Positions 39,070-48,422 are shown, counted from the stretch's first letter. The stretch is 64,000 nucleotides of DNA from an uncultured Dehalococcoidia bacterium (GCA_958296105.1 OY282441.1:310001-374000); one strand, 5' to 3'. Made by a program: numbers and translations. The notes: generated from the letters alone by a model not told the origin.

Positions 39070-40836
39070 ATGACCAACTCGGAAATCGCAGAAGCCTTCG
39101 AGACGATCGCCACCCTGCTTCAGATCGAGGGCGAAAAGTCCTTCACCGTCAGGGCGTATCAGCGCGCCGCCCGAACCATAGAGCGCCTTCCCCAAGACGT
39201 CGACGCCATGATCCGAGACGGAGACGACCTGACCGCCATACCCGGCATCGGCAAGGCAATATCCGCCAAGATCGCCGAGCTAGTCGCCACCGGCCGCATG
39301 GCATATCTCGACCGCCTCGAGGCGGAGTTCCCCGAAGGCGTGCTGGACCTCGTTCGCATACCCGGGCTCGGCCCCAAGACCGTCGTTCGCATCTGGAAAG
39401 AGCTGGACGTAACCTCCATAGAGGCGCTCCAAGCCGCTATCGAAGATGGGCGAGTCGCCTCGCTGCCCCGCATGGGCAAGAAGAGCGCGGACAACATCAG
39501 ACGCGCGATACAGTTCGCCAGATCCAAGAGCGACCGCCTCCCGATCTCCCGCGCCGTGGACATCGCCCGCCGCGTCGCCGCCCACCTCGAATCCACGTGT
39601 CCCGACATCAGCAGCCTCGTAGTCTGCGGAAGCCTTCGCAGATTCGAGGAGACCGTAGGCGACCTCGATCTGGTGTGCGTTACCGCCGACCCCGCCGCCG
39701 CGCTCGACGCCCTGATCTCCATGGACACCGTGACCCAAGTCATCGGACACGGCGACAAGAAGGCGTCCGTCATACTCGACTCCGGCGCGCAGGTGGATCT
39801 GCGCGTCAGCCAGCCGGAGACCCTCGGAGCCATGCTCCAGTACTTCACGGGCAGCCTCCATCACAACGTGCGCCTCAGAGAGATCGCCAGCGCGCTGGGC
39901 CTCTCCCTCAACGAATACGGGCTTGCGAATTCAGAGAGCGGCGAGCTGGAGACGTTCGCAGACGAGCGCGCCCTCTACGCTCGGCTCGGCCTCCAGTACG
40001 TCCCGCCGGAGCTTCGGCAGGGGACAGGGGAGATCGCCGCCGCCAAGAACGGCGTCATCCCCCGCTTGGTGCAAGGCTCGGACATCCGCGGAGACCTGCA
40101 CGCACATACCGACTGGAGCGACGGCAGAGACCCCATGGAGACCATGATCGCCGCCGCCAGAGAGCGCGGCTTGGAGTACATCGCCATAACCGACCACTCC
40201 GCCGGTCGAGGAATCGCCAACGGCTTGAGCGTCGAGCGTCTGCGCAGTCACCGCGCCGCGCTCCGCCGCGCCGAAAGCCACATCGGAGGAATCCGCGTCC
40301 TCAGCGGCACCGAAATGGACATCCGAGCCGACGGCAGCCTGGACTACCCCGACGATGTCTTGGCAGATCTCGACTGGGTAGTCGCCTCCGTCCACAGCGC
40401 GATGGGGCAGGACTCCGCCACCATGACCGAGCGCATCATCAGCGCGATGAACAACCCATACGTCTCCGCAATCGGCCATCTCTCGACGCGACTCATCGGA
40501 GAGCGCCGCCCCGTGGACGCCGACTACGAAACTCTGTTCCGAGCGGCGGCGGACACCGGAACCGCCCTGGAGATCAACGGCTCCCTCGAACGGCTCGACC
40601 TCAAAGACGCCCACGCCAGCAGAGCGAGGGAGCTTGGAGTCCCGCTCGTCATAGACTCAGACGCCCACACCGCCGAGGCGCTCGGCAACCTGGACTACGG
40701 CGCTCGCCTCGCAAGGCGCGGATGGTGCGAAGCGCGCCATATCGTCAACACCATGCGCGCGGATGACTTCGTTTCGTGGCTAAAACTGGACAAAAAGAGC
40801 AGAAGTAGGGCATTATCTGGGTATGAACGAGTGTAA
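39070..40836 (+). CDS. polX: Family X DNA polymerase with PHP domain (PolX)
   Basis: A 588-residue bacterial PolX, a gap-filling DNA-repair polymerase with a PHP 3'-5' exonuclease. N-terminal helix-hairpin-helix motifs (IPGIGKAISAKIAEL and IPGLGPKTVVRIW) bind DNA. The polymerase active site is GSLRRFEETVGDLDLV and QVDLRV, giving the three aspartates. The PHP domain starts at DLHAHTDWSDGRD (about residue 342), with ITDHS, GTEMDI and the final DSDAHTAE. Full length for the family. Its stop overlaps the start of the next gene by 14 bp. Confidence 0.95.
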   Translation: MTNSEIAEAFETIATLLQIEGEKSFTVRAYQRAARTIERLPQDVDAMIRDGDDLTAIPGIGKAISAKIAELVATGRMAYLDRLEAEFPEGVLDLVRIPGLGPKTVVRIWKELDVTSIEALQAAIEDGRVASLPRMGKKSADNIRRAIQFARSKSDRLPISRAVDIARRVAAHLESTCPDISSLVVCGSLRRFEETVGDLDLVCVTADPAAALDALISMDTVTQVIGHGDKKASVILDSGAQVDLRVSQPETLGAMLQYFTGSLHHNVRLREIASALGLSLNEYGLANSESGELETFADERALYARLGLQYVPPELRQGTGEIAAAKNGVIPRLVQGSDIRGDLHAHTDWSDGRDPMETMIAAARERGLEYIAITDHSAGRGIANGLSVERLRSHRAALRRAESHIGGIRVLSGTEMDIRADGSLDYPDDVLADLDWVVASVHSAMGQDSATMTERIISAMNNPYVSAIGHLSTRLIGERRPVDADYETLFRAAADTGTALEINGSLERLDLKDAHASRARELGVPLVIDSDAHTAEALGNLDYGARLARRGWCEARHIVNTMRADDFVSWLKLDKKSRSRALSGYERV

Positions 40837-41521
40837 TTCCATCTCCGCGACCCCACAATCACAGGCGATCGCGTATCTCAGGCAGTCGCTTCGAGACGGC
40901 GTCAGCTGGCCCAAGGCGCTCATGCAGTCCATGGCGCTGTGGACCGTGCCGGAGGAGATGTACGAGGGAACTAGACTCGTCTACCTGATCGGCTTCGAGG
41001 CGTTCGACTGGCTTGCCTTGGCCAACCGTCTGTGCGCCGAAGCCCGCGACCTGATACCTGCCGACGAGCTGGAAACCCTCCTGTTCACGGGCCGCTTCCC
41101 CAAGTCCGTCCCGGAATCCGACTTCAAGGACATACTGGGCTCGGACAAGTACAGCGCATACCTCAACTTCTTCTACGGCGTGGAGGTCGAGATGGCGCTC
41201 CAGCACGCCGTAGAGTCCGAGGTCGAAAAGCGCTTCTACGCCGGCGGACGCCAGTACGTAGCCGACCACATGGACGCCGCCTACCAGCGAATATACAGAT
41301 CCAGCCGCGCCGAGCTGCTCGCCGCGCACAGAGACGACTGGGGACGCCCCCACCGTCCCATAGCCAGCATGACCGAGATCAAAGAGTTCACCTACTGGCT
41401 GTTCAAGCGCCGCCTGCGCGTATCCGACAAGGCGAAGATCGCCTCCGACACCCGCAAGGGGATCGCAGCCCTCGACTCCACCGCCCACGTCCCGGACGAG
41501 GCAGGCGCCCTCGCATCCTAA
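40823..41521 (+). CDS. Conserved-looking hypothetical protein overlapping polX
   Basis: A 232-residue, mainly helical protein that I do not recognise. It is not membrane bound and has no known catalytic motif. Tryptophans and acidic residues are concentrated in the first half (SWPKALMQSMALW, LIGFEAFDWLALANRL), and the C-terminus has a basic helix (LFKRRLRVSDKAKI). ATG 40823 lies within the last codons of polX, 14 bp overlap, so coupling with the repair polymerase is likely. Codon use resembles the neighbours. Confidence 0.75.
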   Translation: MNECNSISATPQSQAIAYLRQSLRDGVSWPKALMQSMALWTVPEEMYEGTRLVYLIGFEAFDWLALANRLCAEARDLIPADELETLLFTGRFPKSVPESDFKDILGSDKYSAYLNFFYGVEVEMALQHAVESEVEKRFYAGGRQYVADHMDAAYQRIYRSSRAELLAAHRDDWGRPHRPIASMTEIKEFTYWLFKRRLRVSDKAKIASDTRKGIAALDSTAHVPDEAGALAS

Positions 41522-41609
41522 CCGCGCGCGCCTGCCCGACACCTGCCGACGTTCACCCCGCCCGCCGATCTCTGACCAGCATGAGCGGCGCGCGTGATCG
41601 CGTTCTCCA

Positions 41610-43925
41610 TCAGGGGGTATCGCCCTCGCCCCCTGTCATTGGTATTTCCTCCGACCAAAACACCGTCCCCTGCTCCTGATCGTACTGCCCTGTTCTGATC
41701 GACTCCATTTCGTACTCAGGCAGGTCGCGCCACGCGATGCACGTGCCGCCGCCGCGCGCGCCTGCCTGATCCGAAACCGTCTCTGACATTGTGAAGTCGA
41801 GGTTGTCGAATCCGTGTACCTTGCGCCACTCCGGAAGGTCTTCCTCGTCCACCGGAACGATATGCAGAAAGAACCACGCGCCCGCGTGGTCTATCTCGTG
41901 GCATCGCTCGGATAGGTACACCAGCTTTCCGTCCGTCATGTACACGTCATAGCTGGATCTGATCACCGGCTCGCCGAGATTCAGACCGTCGAGCAGCCGA
42001 AAAATGACGCGCCTTGCCAACATCGCCTCCGCCCTGCGCGCCTGTTGTCCGTCCATGTACCCTGTTATCAGATACAGGTCGAACTCTCTGGTTCGGCTGG
42101 TGGAAAAGATATCCACCAGATCGTCGATCGCGCCCATGTCCCTGAACTCGGGCAGAAACCGGTACGCGGATCTGGCGGCGTAAACGCAGCTCGCGCCGGG
42201 ATCACGCTGGCACTCCCTCAGCTCGGCGGCTACTCTCTCGACGGACAGCTCCGCCATCAGGTCGTCAATCAGCCGCCTCTCTCGACTCTTCGACTCCTTC
42301 AGGATGTCTCGCCTGACCCAGACCCCAGTCGGCGACTCCGGATTGCTGGCGCAGTGTTCCTTTGCCCGGCCCATCAAGTCGGCTCTGACCGGTCGATAGA
42401 GCCGAGCGAACTTGGGCGACGACAGAATGGCATCGTCGTATTCGCACGACCAGCCGTCGTGTACCTCTATCATATCCGGCGCGGCGAAATCCAGCGCGTA
42501 TTCGGCGACGATCGCGCTTTCGACCAGCCTCGCAAGCAGCGGGTCGCCCAGCTTGCCGAGATCGACCACGTTGAACTGCTTGCTCCAGCTCATCACGCCC
42601 AGGTCCGGATTGGCGACCATTGGGCGGGGCAGCGACTCACGTTCGGCGATGTCGGTGAACTCCTGTCTGAACCGATCGAAACCCCATGTTACACAGCACA
42701 GGCCGTATGGCTCTGCGCGATTCACTGAAAACACGGCGAACCCGACTGCCAGCAGCGCGGGCGCAGCCCACAGAAAGAGCCTGTTCGTCCTTGCGTGATA
42801 GATCAGCAGCGCCACGCCAATAACCACCGCCACCGCCAGATGAGTGGTGGTCCTGTTCACGTCTAGGCGCGCGCCGCCGAACACGAACGGGCTGGCGTAG
42901 GCGGCAAAGACGAGCGCACAGACCAATGCGAACGTATGAACTCTCTCTCTGTGTGTGTGAAGCAGCATCAGCGGCGCTGTCAGCAAGATCAGATACCCGC
43001 CGTGCGCCGAGAACAGAGCGTTGGATATGTTCCGAGAGCGCTCTATCAGATATGGGTCCAGATCCAGCAGATCGGAGACTCGCTCTGTCAGCGATATGCC
43101 CTGCGCGTAAGCCGTGTTCGGAATCATATCCCCGAAGTACACGTACCGCCACAGGTTGAAGGCGGCCCACAGTCCGAACACCAGCGCGGCGAAGATCGCC
43201 CCCCGCCGAGACCTGCGCGCCAGCAGCATGAATCCCGTGAACGCCAAGACCATCGGGCCGACGTAGTAGATCGCCTCCACTCTCGATATCGACGCCAGAA
43301 AGACCACCGGCGCCAGCCAGTAGCTGACTCTACCCGTCCGCCCGGCTTCGATCAGAATGAGCAGCGTCGCCAGCATGAGCGCGTGCGTGATCGCGTTCTC
43401 CATGCCCGAGCCATGCCACTCGATGAACGAAGTCAGCTGAGACAGCATCAGCGCGCCAAGCGCGGTCAGGCCCACCGCCCACAGACCGCCCCTTGCGGAT
43501 CGCGCCTCTTTGAAGAACGTGATGAACAGCGCCCCGAGCGCGAACGTCGCCGCCAGCGTCTGAAGGCGCGCGTAGGTATCGTAGCTCACGCCCGTCGCCG
43601 CGTATGCCAGCGCATACGCGAACATCTGGACTGGGGCAGAATATCCCTCGACGCGCGGCCCAGACGGGTTGACTCCGATGAAGCCGTAGTCCACCAGATT
43701 CTTGGCGTGGCTCATGGTGATCACGCCGTCGTCGCGCGCCTCGTACAAGTGGTCAGGAATCTGAGAGTATCGCCAGTGGAAGACCGCCAAGAACAGCAGA
43801 CCGCCAATCACTGCCAGATACAGAGTCCTGTTCGTGAGCGCCCGCAGCGTGGCTTCTCTGAGTCTGTGCGGATCGAATCCGCCAAAGCGCAGATTCCCGA
43901 AAGAGCCGAGAGCGCGGAACGTCAC
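41610..43925 (-). CDS. Large multi-span membrane protein, glycosyltransferase-C-like
   Basis: A 771-residue protein with about ten to twelve hydrophobic helices in residues 30-400, followed by a soluble C-terminal half. The first extracytoplasmic loop has EARDDGVITMSHAKNLVDYG and GPRVEGYSAP, resembling the Asp-containing loop of GT-C glycosyltransferases such as arabinofuranosyl- or mannosyltransferases, though this family assignment is tentative. The C-terminal part (RSSYDVYMTDGKLVYLSERC, HAGAWFFLHIVPVDEEDL) is unusual. GTG 43925 overlaps the cofE stop as GTGA, with GAGGGA 9 nt upstream; the longer frame runs through cofE and is rejected. Possibly it glycosylates lipids or cell-surface polymers. 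Confidence 0.75.
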   Translation of the reverse strand: MTFRALGSFGNLRFGGFDPHRLREATLRALTNRTLYLAVIGGLLFLAVFHWRYSQIPDHLYEARDDGVITMSHAKNLVDYGFIGVNPSGPRVEGYSAPVQMFAYALAYAATGVSYDTYARLQTLAATFALGALFITFFKEARSARGGLWAVGLTALGALMLSQLTSFIEWHGSGMENAITHALMLATLLILIEAGRTGRVSYWLAPVVFLASISRVEAIYYVGPMVLAFTGFMLLARRSRRGAIFAALVFGLWAAFNLWRYVYFGDMIPNTAYAQGISLTERVSDLLDLDPYLIERSRNISNALFSAHGGYLILLTAPLMLLHTHRERVHTFALVCALVFAAYASPFVFGGARLDVNRTTTHLAVAVVIGVALLIYHARTNRLFLWAAPALLAVGFAVFSVNRAEPYGLCCVTWGFDRFRQEFTDIAERESLPRPMVANPDLGVMSWSKQFNVVDLGKLGDPLLARLVESAIVAEYALDFAAPDMIEVHDGWSCEYDDAILSSPKFARLYRPVRADLMGRAKEHCASNPESPTGVWVRRDILKESKSRERRLIDDLMAELSVERVAAELRECQRDPGASCVYAARSAYRFLPEFRDMGAIDDLVDIFSTSRTREFDLYLITGYMDGQQARRAEAMLARRVIFRLLDGLNLGEPVIRSSYDVYMTDGKLVYLSERCHEIDHAGAWFFLHIVPVDEEDLPEWRKVHGFDNLDFTMSETVSDQAGARGGGTCIAWRDLPEYEMESIRTGQYDQEQGTVFWSEEIPMTGGEGDTP

Positions 43926-44704
43926 CTGAACATATCCCTCTGCCGCTCGCGCGCCAGCGCCCCGCACCCCCCGACGCCCGCCCTGTACGGATACCCTCTG
44001 ATCACCGACACAGGCACGCCTATGGCTTTGAACTGCACCAGCTCCGCCGCCGCCGCCAGCTCGTCCGCCACCGCGATCGTCGTAACGTGCATCTCGCGCC
44101 CTTGCGCGTCCGGCGTCCCCCTGTAGTCCGCCATCGGATCCATCCCCGCCACGCCTATGGCGAAGTTGACGTGTCCCTCGCGCCACGCGCGCCCGAACGT
44201 GTCCGAAACGATCACCGGAACGTCCAGCCCAGTCAGCCCCCGTATCTCGTCGCTTATCCTTCGCGCCGATGCGTCCGAATCCTTCGGCAGCAGACAGGCG
44301 ACGTCTTCACCCGGCACGTTCGCCGGCACGTTCGACTGATCTATCCCCGCGTTGGCGCACACGAAGCCGTGATGCGTCTCCGATATGATGACGCCCCTGT
44401 CCGCATCCATCCTCACTATCGCCTTGCTCTCCCTCAGAACAAGCTCGACCAGTCTCGGATCGCGCCCGGATCTGGCGGCGAAGCTCAGTGCGAACTCCGA
44501 CGGACTCACTGAAGACAGCTCGACCAGCCTGCCCTCCGACTTGGACACGATCTTCTGAGTCACCACCAGAATATCGCCCGCCTTCAGCGCCGACCCCTGC
44601 GCCTCGCACGCCTCCGAGATCATCCTCCCCAGCGCGTCGCCCGCGCGTATCTCCGGAATCCCAGCGACTCCGAATATCTCCACAGACTCTACGGACTCCA
44701 CCAT
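43922..44704 (-). CDS. cofE: Coenzyme F420:L-glutamate ligase
   Basis: A 260-residue enzyme adding glutamate residues to F420-0, the last step of coenzyme F420 synthesis. Typical motifs are GDILVVTQKIVSKSEGRLV near residues 43-61, ISETHHGFVCANAGIDQSN, LLPKDSDASARRI and VIVSDTFGRAWREGHVNFAIG, in the family order. Length matches archaeal CofE; the FMN-binding FbiB extension of mycobacteria is absent. F420 is used by Chloroflexota and Actinobacteria, supporting the suggested host. Its stop overlaps the next gene by 4 bp, and the MEMO-type gene lies 79 bp upstream. Confidence 0.95.
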   Translation of the reverse strand: MVESVESVEIFGVAGIPEIRAGDALGRMISEACEAQGSALKAGDILVVTQKIVSKSEGRLVELSSVSPSEFALSFAARSGRDPRLVELVLRESKAIVRMDADRGVIISETHHGFVCANAGIDQSNVPANVPGEDVACLLPKDSDASARRISDEIRGLTGLDVPVIVSDTFGRAWREGHVNFAIGVAGMDPMADYRGTPDAQGREMHVTTIAVADELAAAAELVQFKAIGVPVSVIRGYPYRAGVGGCGALARERQRDMFR

Positions 44705-44783
44705 CGAAAACCTTCCCGCATCTCCCGAACGCTTTCAGTGATACTAAAGAGGGCAGGGGAGAGGCTGAGCCAGTCGCCGCCCG

Positions 44784-46031
44784 CTAACGATACAGCAGCG
44801 CGCCCACTATGGAAACCACCGAGCCGTTCGCGCTGTCGGCGGGGCATTGGTCATAGCCCATATGCGCCCCGGCCGCGCCCTCCAGCGCGCGCAGCATCAG
44901 ATATATGGGAGGAAGCCCGCATATCTTCCTGCGGTCGGACTCCGCGCGCGACAGCGCCAAGAATTCGTCCGCGTCCCCCGAGCATATCGCCCGTATCGAA
45001 GCCGCGTCCTCGGTTCGCAGCCCAGACTTTGCCGCCTCGTCCAGCGCGCGCTCGTCTCCGAACGCAGGCCCCACGTGCGCCAGATCGCCCGCCGCCACGA
45101 TCAGCGTCCGCCGCCGCCTCGCCACGTGCGCCACTATCTCCGCAGCCTCCATCATGCGCGAATCCTCGTCGGGCAGCGCGTCCCCGTTCGTGAACTCGTG
45201 GAACGAGCCGCAAAGTATGGGAACCACGCCGATATCCATATCTCGCGTGAAGTGGTGCAGCCAGACGAGCGCCAGCTCGATGGAGTGTTCGTTCACGTGG
45301 TGCAGCTCCTCCTCGAACGCCTCGCGTCCCAGCGAGCGCGCCAGCCTGTCCACCACGTCCGCGTCCGTGCGCAGAGCGCCGTAGGGCGTGGCGTAGCTCT
45401 GGCGCGTCAGCGTAATCCTCCCCAGCCCGCCGCTGTGGTCCGTCCCCAGAACGATCGCCAGCTCCACGTCGGACAGATCCGGCTCTGCCTGCTGCCACAG
45501 CTTGGCGTAAGTCGCGTGGCCTCGCTCGAAGTCTATGTGAGGACACACCATACCCACCAGATCGCCCCCCGGGCTCGGCGCGGACGACTCCGCCGGAAAC
45601 CTGCGCCCCCAGTCGTCTATCGCCGAAGCCAGCGCATGAGCCGCGCGCGGATACACGGCGCCCGCGTGCGCCGGCCGCCTGAATTCCAGCCCGCGATACT
45701 CGTCCAGCGCGCGCCTGTGGGCGCGGCGGTACTCGCCGTTCTCGATCATCAGCGCCTTGTCCAGCTGTCCGACCAGCGAGCGAACGTTCGCCTCCGTCAG
45801 CGACAGTCCGAACCTCAGCGCCGCGCCCGACCTGATCTCCGCGAGGCTCCTCGTTCCGTCCAGCAGCGCCAGCAGCGGAGCCACGGCCTCCGGAGCCATG
45901 ATCGTCATGTCCGACAGCGCCATCGGGTCACGCAGATGAAGGAAGCGCTGCCCCATATGCTCGACCCACATCGGCTCGACCATCCGCAGCTTTGGTCGCT
46001 CTGGCAAATTCATAAACTCGTTGTCAGCCAT
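44784..46031 (-). CDS. AmmeMemoRadiSam system protein B (MEMO1 family)
   Basis: A 415-residue protein: an N-terminal region of about 130 residues unlike classic MEMO1, then the MEMO1 fold, related to class III extradiol dioxygenases (HAGAVYP, CPHIDFERG with a His, VLGTDHSGG, the HHVNEHSIELALVWLHHF histidines and AAGDLAHVGPAF). The family occurs with AMMECR1 and a radical SAM enzyme; neither partner is in this window. ATG 46031 is chosen with GGAG 5 nt upstream. Function is unproven in bacteria. It heads the MEMO-cofE-membrane protein unit. Confidence 0.85.
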   Translation of the reverse strand: MADNEFMNLPERPKLRMVEPMWVEHMGQRFLHLRDPMALSDMTIMAPEAVAPLLALLDGTRSLAEIRSGAALRFGLSLTEANVRSLVGQLDKALMIENGEYRRAHRRALDEYRGLEFRRPAHAGAVYPRAAHALASAIDDWGRRFPAESSAPSPGGDLVGMVCPHIDFERGHATYAKLWQQAEPDLSDVELAIVLGTDHSGGLGRITLTRQSYATPYGALRTDADVVDRLARSLGREAFEEELHHVNEHSIELALVWLHHFTRDMDIGVVPILCGSFHEFTNGDALPDEDSRMMEAAEIVAHVARRRRTLIVAAGDLAHVGPAFGDERALDEAAKSGLRTEDAASIRAICSGDADEFLALSRAESDRRKICGLPPIYLMLRALEGAAGAHMGYDQCPADSANGSVVSIVGALLYR

Positions 46032-46353
46032 GCCGCTCCGCTCCAACAGCGTTCCGACATGATACACGCCTCCGCCCCGTTCTCACCAGTCTTCTCAGCG
46101 CATTGGCAGGGCAGGGGACGCGGCGGCGGCAGTCTGCGCTTCCGGCGCGATTGGCTGGCAGGGGCATCGACCCATGCCGTCAGCCCGTGAGCGGAGGGAC
46201 CCTGAAGGGAGTGACAGGATTCACCGCTCGCGCCGCCCGACCGCGCCAAATCCGCCAAAGTTGGCGCGCCGCGCGCGTTAAGCGAGAGGGCGCGCTGTGC
46301 TACAATTTCTTGGCTTCGCTGAGCCGACGTCTCACCCACAAGGAGGGTACGCA
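46032..46353. other. Divergent intergenic region with inverted repeats
   Basis: A 322-bp gap between the MEMO-type gene and prs without a gene. It holds a small hairpin (GGCAT 46163-46167 with ATGCC 46174-46178) and a longer-range stem (GAGCGG 46189-46194 with CCGCTC 46224-46229, extending to CGTGAGCGG with CCGCTCGCG). The enclosed AGGGACCCTGAAGGGAGTGA could fold further. No known RNA family is recognised. The prs promoter lies at its right end. Confidence 0.4.
46278..46306 (+). promoter_or_regulatory. Predicted promoter of prs
   Basis: TTAAGC (46278-46283), 17 bp, TACAAT (46301-46306), 47 bp upstream of the GTG. The -10 is strong and the -35 moderate. Confidence 0.5.
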
Positions 46354-47319
46354 GTGCCGATTGCAGAAGACCTCAAGGTATTCACAGGCAACGCCCACCC
46401 GAAGCTGTCCCGCGACATCTGCCAGTATCTGGGCATTCAGCCCGGCAGAATGGAAGTGTTCAAGTTCGCCAACGACAACACGTTCGTCAAGATACTCGAA
46501 AACGTGCGCGAGCGCGACGTATTCATAGTCCAGCCCTTCAGCTCGCCGGTCAACGACCACATCATGGAGCTGCTCATAATGCTCGATACGGCCAAGAGGG
46601 CGTCGGCAGGCCGCATAACAGCGGTGCTGCCGTACTACGCCTACGGGCGCAGCGACAAGAAAGATCAGCCCCGCGTTCCAATCACCGCCAGGCTCGTCGC
46701 CTCCATGATAGAGGTGGCGGGAGCCAACCGAGTACTCACGCTCGACCTGCACGCCGGCCAGATACAGGGCTTCTTCAACATCCCCGTAGACGAGCTTACT
46801 GCGATACCGATGCTTGCGCGCCACTTCACCAACGGCGAGGACGTGGTTGTGGCCGCCACAGACGTGGGAGGCGCGAAGAGGGCGCGCGAGACCGCCGACA
46901 TCATCGGGGCAGACATAGCCATCGTCCACAAGCGGCGCATGGGCAACACCGACAGAGTCGTCGCCGAAGAGGTGATCGGACAGGTCGGCGGCAAGAAGGC
47001 CGTCATCGTCGATGACGAGGTGACCACCGGAGGCACAGTCATAGCCGCCGCCAACGCCCTGATGCACAACGGCGCGGAGCAGGTGTACTGCGCCGCCACG
47101 CACGGCGTCCTGTGCGCCGATGCGCCCAGCCTCATCCAGAGCAGCCCCATCATCCAAATGGCGGTCACAGACTCGCTCCCCATCGACCGCCGAAAGCTCG
47201 GCTCCAAGACTCGCGTAATCTCGGTTGCCGCCATTCTGGGCGAAGCCATCCATCGCATACACAGCGGCCTGTCCATCGGCGCAATGTTCGAGGGCGCCAC
47301 GCCCGCGATCAGCTTGTGA
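46354..47319 (+). CDS. prs: Ribose-phosphate pyrophosphokinase (PRPP synthetase)
   Basis: A 321-residue enzyme making PRPP from ribose-5-phosphate and ATP for purine, pyrimidine, NAD, His and Trp synthesis. Motifs are LKVFTGNAHPKLSRDI at the start, VQPFSSPVNDHIMELLIMLD, LPYYAYGRSDKKDQPR, LDLHAGQIQGFF and the PRPP-binding VIVDDEVTTGGTV. The usual YGRQDRK is YGRSDKK, as in some non-class-I-typical bacterial forms. GTG 46354 follows AGGAGG by 9 nt and gives a normal N-terminus; the ATG-like start at 46297 adds unrelated sequence. Full family length. Confidence 0.96.
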   Translation: MPIAEDLKVFTGNAHPKLSRDICQYLGIQPGRMEVFKFANDNTFVKILENVRERDVFIVQPFSSPVNDHIMELLIMLDTAKRASAGRITAVLPYYAYGRSDKKDQPRVPITARLVASMIEVAGANRVLTLDLHAGQIQGFFNIPVDELTAIPMLARHFTNGEDVVVAATDVGGAKRARETADIIGADIAIVHKRRMGNTDRVVAEEVIGQVGGKKAVIVDDEVTTGGTVIAAANALMHNGAEQVYCAATHGVLCADAPSLIQSSPIIQMAVTDSLPIDRRKLGSKTRVISVAAILGEAIHRIHSGLSIGAMFEGATPAISL

Positions 47320-47342
47320 ATCATATCGCAAAATGGTAGAAT
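47314..47342 (+). promoter_or_regulatory. Promoter overlapping the prs stop, apparently giving a leaderless NYN mRNA
   Basis: TTGTGA (47314-47319), 17 bp, TAGAAT (47337-47342). Transcription would begin 6-7 nt later, at the A of the NYN gene's ATG (47349). The -35 overlaps the prs TGA. No ribosome binding site precedes the ATG. Confidence 0.5.
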
Positions 47343-47348
47343 CGAAGC

Positions 47349-48230
47349 ATGGTGAATTCAGATAATCCCAACGAACCAAGCACCGGAATCTATGCCGACA
47401 TCCAGAATCTTCAGGAGATAGCGCGCAACGTTCTCTTGGCGCTCGTCCGCCGCTGGCCTGAGCAGATGCCGCGGCCGAGCAGGCTGAACCTGTACGTCAG
47501 GGCAGACCACTCTCATCTGTGGCGCGTATGGGCAACGGACGCCTTCCCTGAGATCGAAGTCACGGTCAAGGGCGTCCAGCACTACAGCCTAGCCGCCACC
47601 AAGAACGCCGCGGACATGGCAATCGCGGTGGACGCCATCAGCGACTTCAACCACCAGCGCGTCAGCCACGTCTCCGTCATAAGCGACGACAGCGACTTCA
47701 TCTCCCTCTACGCCAAGCTCGCGGACGAGGTGAAGCAGCGCGAGACCTACAGCAGGGGAGACCCCGTACCATTCCTATGGGTTCTCACCGACCGCATAGA
47801 TACCAAGTCAACGCTGCTCCAGCAGTTCTTCCCCGAAAAGTACGTCTACATAGTCGACCGGTTCGCCCCGCTCTACGATGACGAACCGGGTGGAGACGAT
47901 GACAGGGACGCCAGAGACGAGGCAGACAGCCCGCCGCCGCCGCTCATTCCCATCTCTCAGCGAGACATGTCGGAGACTGAGCGCATAGCCCTTCAGCTCA
48001 TTCGAGACATGCCCGTGGGCAAGTTCAAGAGCACCGAGTGCCAGGGCATAATCAAGGAAAATTTCCCCGGGCACCAGCTATCCGCCGCAGACGGCCCCGC
48101 ATTCGGGATCACCTTCAGAAGGGACGTCCTCCCATACATGGAAAAGCGCGGCGTGCGCGAGATCGGCAACCAGAAGCCCCGCCAGTACGAGATGACACTG
48201 GAAGCCAAACGCTCACTGGCGCGCTTCTAG
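47349..48230 (+). CDS. NYN-domain (PIN-like) ribonuclease
   Basis: A 293-residue protein of the NYN/LabA-like nuclease family. The first acidic motif is YADIQNL (Asp near residue 15), the middle KNAADMAIAVDAISD supplies one Asp and the third is VISDDSDFISLY, together forming the Mg-binding PIN core at residues 10-130. A Pro/Asp linker follows, then a C-terminal domain (SETERIALQLIRDMPVGKF, KRGVREIGNQKPRQYEM) that looks like a winged-helix nucleic-acid binder. Such proteins cut RNA, with roles in rRNA or tRNA turnover and in toxin-like defence. It lies 29 bp after prs and may be expressed from a leaderless promoter in the gap. Confidence 0.85.
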   Translation: MVNSDNPNEPSTGIYADIQNLQEIARNVLLALVRRWPEQMPRPSRLNLYVRADHSHLWRVWATDAFPEIEVTVKGVQHYSLAATKNAADMAIAVDAISDFNHQRVSHVSVISDDSDFISLYAKLADEVKQRETYSRGDPVPFLWVLTDRIDTKSTLLQQFFPEKYVYIVDRFAPLYDDEPGGDDDRDARDEADSPPPPLIPISQRDMSETERIALQLIRDMPVGKFKSTECQGIIKENFPGHQLSAADGPAFGITFRRDVLPYMEKRGVREIGNQKPRQYEMTLEAKRSLARF

Positions 48231-48330
48231 CCCTTTCCGCCTCTCCTTAGACGAGTTGGGCGATGGTGGGCAAATGCGCGAGCTGGCCCGAATGCCAGCC
48301 GGCAGATTCCCCGTTCCCTGATGGGCGAGC

Positions 48331-48422
48331 GGTGAAATTCCCCACGTCGTCCAACTTTGGACTAAAGGTCAAGACAGACCAAGGCGGCAACCTGACGGGT
48401 GAGGGTGAAATTCCCCACGTCG
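48331..48422. repeat. Direct repeat between convergent NYN and MFS genes
   Basis: GGTGAAATTCCCCACGTCG occurs at 48331-48349 and 48404-48422 (73-bp period), each preceded by a CCTGATGGGC or CCTGACGGGT stretch, so the unit includes a degenerate part of the palindromic family. The 200-bp gap has no gene or visible terminator. Confidence 0.7.

Noticed and set aside
46160-46240. SRP RNA or another known RNA before prs.
   Set aside because: The conserved GGAA and apical sequences of SRP RNA are not present; kept only as an unassigned structure.
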